From the IMG/VR virus record IMGVR_UViG_3300009011_000057, positions 1 through 22,708 of that record: a stretch of 22,708 bases of DNA; one strand, written 5' to 3'. The notes beneath the pieces are model-generated. The model did no database searches. It was not told where the DNA came from and was given only the letters and a program-made list of their open reading frames with translations. The position numbers were made by a program, and so were the translations under genes. Shown piece after piece: positions 20,622-22,708 of the stretch (position 1 is its first letter; every line of letters starts with the position of its first letter). Source of the DNA: a virus.

Positions 20622-20852
20622 ATGGCCAAACATCAAGATGAATCCACTGCGTCTGAGTCCACCTCCATCAGCCCTGTGCTGATGCCCATGTCCGTGACCT
20701 TTCGCGACACGCTCTACACCTCGCGCACTGTCGTCCTGCCGGACGGCCGCACGCTTGCGGTGGCGAAAAACAAGGTCACGGTCGATAGCGCCGACGATGT
20801 GGCGCTGAAAACGCTCAAGGCTCACGGCGAGTTCGAGCAACTCAAGGAGTAA
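20622..20852 (+). CDS. Small phage protein between gpV and gpW, unknown
   Basis: 76 residues from ATG 20622, with GGAG seven bases upstream. The N-terminus is polar (Ser, Thr, Glu); then come SVTFRDTLYTSRTVVLPDGR, TLAVAKNKVTV and ALKTLKAHGEFEQLKE. The beta-hairpin-plus-helix content is like the small C-terminal-domain proteins found beside baseplate genes in Pseudomonas phages. I cannot give a function. It starts 17 bases after the hairpin and ends five bases before gpW. Confidence 0.65.
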   Translation: MAKHQDESTASESTSISPVLMPMSVTFRDTLYTSRTVVLPDGRTLAVAKNKVTVDSADDVALKTLKAHGEFEQLKE

Positions 20853-20857
20853 ACCCG

Positions 20858-21184
20858 ATGATCGGAATGGATCGCCACACCGGGCAACCCATCTCCGGCA
20901 TCGAGCATTTACGCCAGTCCATCGGGGACATCCTCGGCACGCCGTTGGTGAGCCGCCGAGAGCGTCCCGAGTATGGTAGCAAGCTGCGGCGCATGGTCGA
21001 CCTGCCTGTCAACGAGGGCTGGAAAAGCGCCGTGCAGGCTGAAGCCGCCCGGGCGCTGGGTCGGTGGGAGCCACGGTTGAAGCTGGAACGGGTGCGTGTG
21101 CTGTCCGTGCTGGGCGGCAAAATCAACATACAAGTCAGCGGCGAATACCTCGGTGTGCGCGGCACGTTGGAGGTGTGGGTATGA
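20858..21184 (+). CDS. Baseplate protein W (gp25/lysozyme-like family)
   Basis: 108 residues. GIEHLRQSIGDILGTPLVSR, RPEYGSKLRRMVDLPVN, ARALGRWEPRLKLERVRVLS and a beta end (KINIQVSGEYLGVRG) match the GPW/gp25 family. These proteins initiate sheath assembly at the baseplate of contractile tails. It overlaps gpJ as ATGA (21181-21184). Confidence 0.92.
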   Translation: MIGMDRHTGQPISGIEHLRQSIGDILGTPLVSRRERPEYGSKLRRMVDLPVNEGWKSAVQAEAARALGRWEPRLKLERVRVLSVLGGKINIQVSGEYLGVRGTLEVWV

Positions 21185-22065
21185 GTACCCTGGTGGATCT
21201 GTCGGAGCTGCCGGCACCGGACGTGCTGGAACCGCTGGATTTTGAAGAAGTGTATGGCGAGGCACTCGACGTGTTTCGCGGCCACATGGGCGGGAACTGG
21301 ACGGCCTCTCTGGAAAGTGATCCGGTGACCAAGCTGTTGGAGGTCGCCAGCTACATCAAGCTCGGCAACCGGGCACGGGTCAACGACGCGGCCAAATCGC
21401 AACTCCTGGCCTATGCGACGGGCGCCGATCTGGAGCACCTTGCGGCTAACGTCAATCTCAAGCGCCTGGTGATTCAACCTGCCGATCCGCTGGCGGTACC
21501 ACCGGTCGAGGCGGTGATGGAATCACACGACGCTCTGCGCGAGCGCGTGCAATTGGCCTATGAGGGACTGACCACGGCAGGGCCGCGTAACAGTTACATC
21601 CTGCATGCGCGCAATGCTTCAGCGCTGGTGGCAGATGCAACGGCTGAAAGCCCGTCACCGGCCTGTGTGGATGTCACGGTGTTGGGCCTTGAAGGTGACG
21701 GCACGGCCAGTCCTGAACTGTTGAAGCTGGTCGCCACGGCGGTGAACGACGATGACGTGCGTCCGGTGGGTGATCGCGTCACGGTGCGCGGCGCGCAGAT
21801 CCTGCGCTACCGCGTCGACGCCGTGCTGCACATGAAAGGTGCTGGCCCGGAGAACGACGCCGCGCTTACCGAGGCGATCAAGCGGCTTGAGGCCTGGATC
21901 AATCCACGCCGCCGGTTGGGCGTCGAAGTGGCGCGCTCTGGCGTCGATGCGCAGCTGCACGTTGCCGGCGTGGCCCGCGTGGAGCTGACGGACTGGCTGG
22001 ATCTCAAACCGACCAAGGCGCAGGCGGCGTACTGCACCGGTTATTCCGTCGTGCTGGGAGGTTGA
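21181..22065 (+). CDS. Baseplate assembly protein J
   Basis: 294 residues. PAPDVLEPLDFEEVYGEALD, SLESDPVTKLLEVASYIKLG, NDAAKSQLLAYATGADLEHL and the central GLTTAGPRNSYILHARNASA, then PACVDVTVLGLEGDGTASPE and DDDVRPVGDRVTV, are the P2 gpJ/Mu gp47 pattern. It is the wedge protein at the edge of the baseplate. Length is close to P2 gpJ (302). It is followed by gpI after one base. Confidence 0.93.
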   Translation: MSTLVDLSELPAPDVLEPLDFEEVYGEALDVFRGHMGGNWTASLESDPVTKLLEVASYIKLGNRARVNDAAKSQLLAYATGADLEHLAANVNLKRLVIQPADPLAVPPVEAVMESHDALRERVQLAYEGLTTAGPRNSYILHARNASALVADATAESPSPACVDVTVLGLEGDGTASPELLKLVATAVNDDDVRPVGDRVTVRGAQILRYRVDAVLHMKGAGPENDAALTEAIKRLEAWINPRRRLGVEVARSGVDAQLHVAGVARVELTDWLDLKPTKAQAAYCTGYSVVLGG

Positions 22066-22066
22066 T

Positions 22067-22675
22067 ATGCGCAGTCTCTTGCCGCTCAACAGCACTCCCC
22101 TGGAGCGGGGTATCGAGGCGACGTTCGCCGAAACCACGCTGATTCCGTTGCGCACCTTGTACAACCCCGACACCTGCCCGGTACACCTGCTACCGCATCT
22201 GGCCTGGGCCTGGTCGGTCGACCGCTGGGACCCTTCGTGGTCGGAGTCGGTCAAGCGTGCCGCCATCAAGGCGTCGTTCTTCATCCACAAGCACAAGGGC
22301 ACCATCGGCGCCTTGCGTCGAGTGGTTGAGCCGCTGGGCTACCTGATCGAGATCGTCGAATGGTTCAACACCGTGCCGCAGGGCGTGCCGGGCACCTTCG
22401 CGCTGAAGGTGGGGGTGCTGGACACCGGCATCACCGAGGAAATGTATCTCGAACTTGAACGCTTAATCGACGACGCCAAGCCCGTCAGCCGACAACTTAC
22501 CGGCTTGGCCATCAGCCTGGAAACCCAAGGCAATTTAGACATTGCCGTGTCCCTCTACGACGGCGACGAAATCGAAGTTTACCCGCCTGTCATGCGTGAC
22601 ATTGAGGTCACCGGCAGCATTGGCGTGGTCGGCCGCGAACACACCATAGACACTCTGGACGTTTATCATGATTGA
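22067..22675 (+). CDS. Phage tail protein I
   Basis: 202 residues. LLPLNSTPLERGIEATFAE, then PHLAWAWSVDRWDPSW, KASFFIHKHKGTIGALRRVV and LGYLIEIVEWF match the P2 gpI family of baseplate wedge components. In most such phages it is followed by a tail fibre, as here. The stop overlaps the next start by eight bases. Confidence 0.92.
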   Translation: MRSLLPLNSTPLERGIEATFAETTLIPLRTLYNPDTCPVHLLPHLAWAWSVDRWDPSWSESVKRAAIKASFFIHKHKGTIGALRRVVEPLGYLIEIVEWFNTVPQGVPGTFALKVGVLDTGITEEMYLELERLIDDAKPVSRQLTGLAISLETQGNLDIAVSLYDGDEIEVYPPVMRDIEVTGSIGVVGREHTIDTLDVYHD

Positions 22676-22708
22676 TGCGAATTCGCAGTTTTTCGCGATC
22701 CTCACGAA
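22668..22708 (+). CDS. Tail fibre protein, N-terminal fragment cut by window edge
   Basis: Only 13 complete codons are in view: MIDANSQFFAILT. This resembles the start of phage tail-collar/fibre proteins of the P2 gpH type (often T-D-x-x-S-x-F-x-x-I-L-T). It starts inside the end of gpI, as tail fibre genes commonly do. The position next to gpI supports the call. Confidence 0.65.
   Translation, partial: MIDANSQFFAILT

Overview
The window is the left and central part of a temperate, tailed-phage prophage, most likely from a Pseudomonas of the fluorescens/putida type. I infer this from the PrtN-family (pyocin activator) regulators, the style of holin, CII-family regulator and VapE-type primase, and the GC-rich coding of the structural genes. 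There is no host gene in the window, and both edges cut phage genes: the integrase on the left and a tail fibre gene on the right. I see no tRNA, rRNA, CRISPR array or insertion sequence.

Layout. 2-1084: tyrosine integrase, missing its N-terminus. 1126-2903: AT-rich cargo of two overlapping genes, an sce7726-family (PD-(D/E)XK-like) protein and an sce7725-family protein, closed by a strong terminator. 5618-2935 (minus strand): the leftward early operon of eight small, mostly overlapping genes, including two PrtN-family activators, a KilA-C-like DNA-binding protein and a 59-residue ORF. 5650-6433: immunity region, with a CI/LexA-like repressor flanked by two pairs of matching operators that sit inside the leftward (PL-like) and rightward (PR-like) promoters. 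6454-10320: Cro-like protein, a structured 330-base spacer, CII-family protein, small zinc-finger protein, primase-helicase, and a possible late regulator. 10321-10845: a 525-base non-coding block with GTCCCAC repeats, a very long hairpin, five 11-base tandem repeats, a candidate late promoter and a terminator. 10846-11184: holin. 11219-11262: a lambda-like cos site. 11320-19443: lambda-type packaging and head genes (Nu1, A, W, B, C with a Nu3-like internal start, D, E, FI position, FII, Z). 19445-22708: P2-type contractile-tail baseplate genes (V, W, J, I) and the first codons of a tail fibre.

How it fits together. The order repressor, cro, cII, replication, late regulator, holin, cos, terminase is that of lambda. 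The repressor should silence both early promoters through the TAACC...GGTTA palindromes. On induction, the leftward operon would make the PrtN-family proteins. My main functional hypothesis is that one of these, rather than or together with the putative late regulator, acts on the 11-base tandem repeats just upstream of the candidate late promoter. That would resemble PrtN acting on P-boxes in pyocin clusters. The virion would be a chimera, with a lambda-like head on a contractile P2-like tail. The cargo pair behind the integrase has no role in phage growth that I can see and is a candidate defence or exclusion module.
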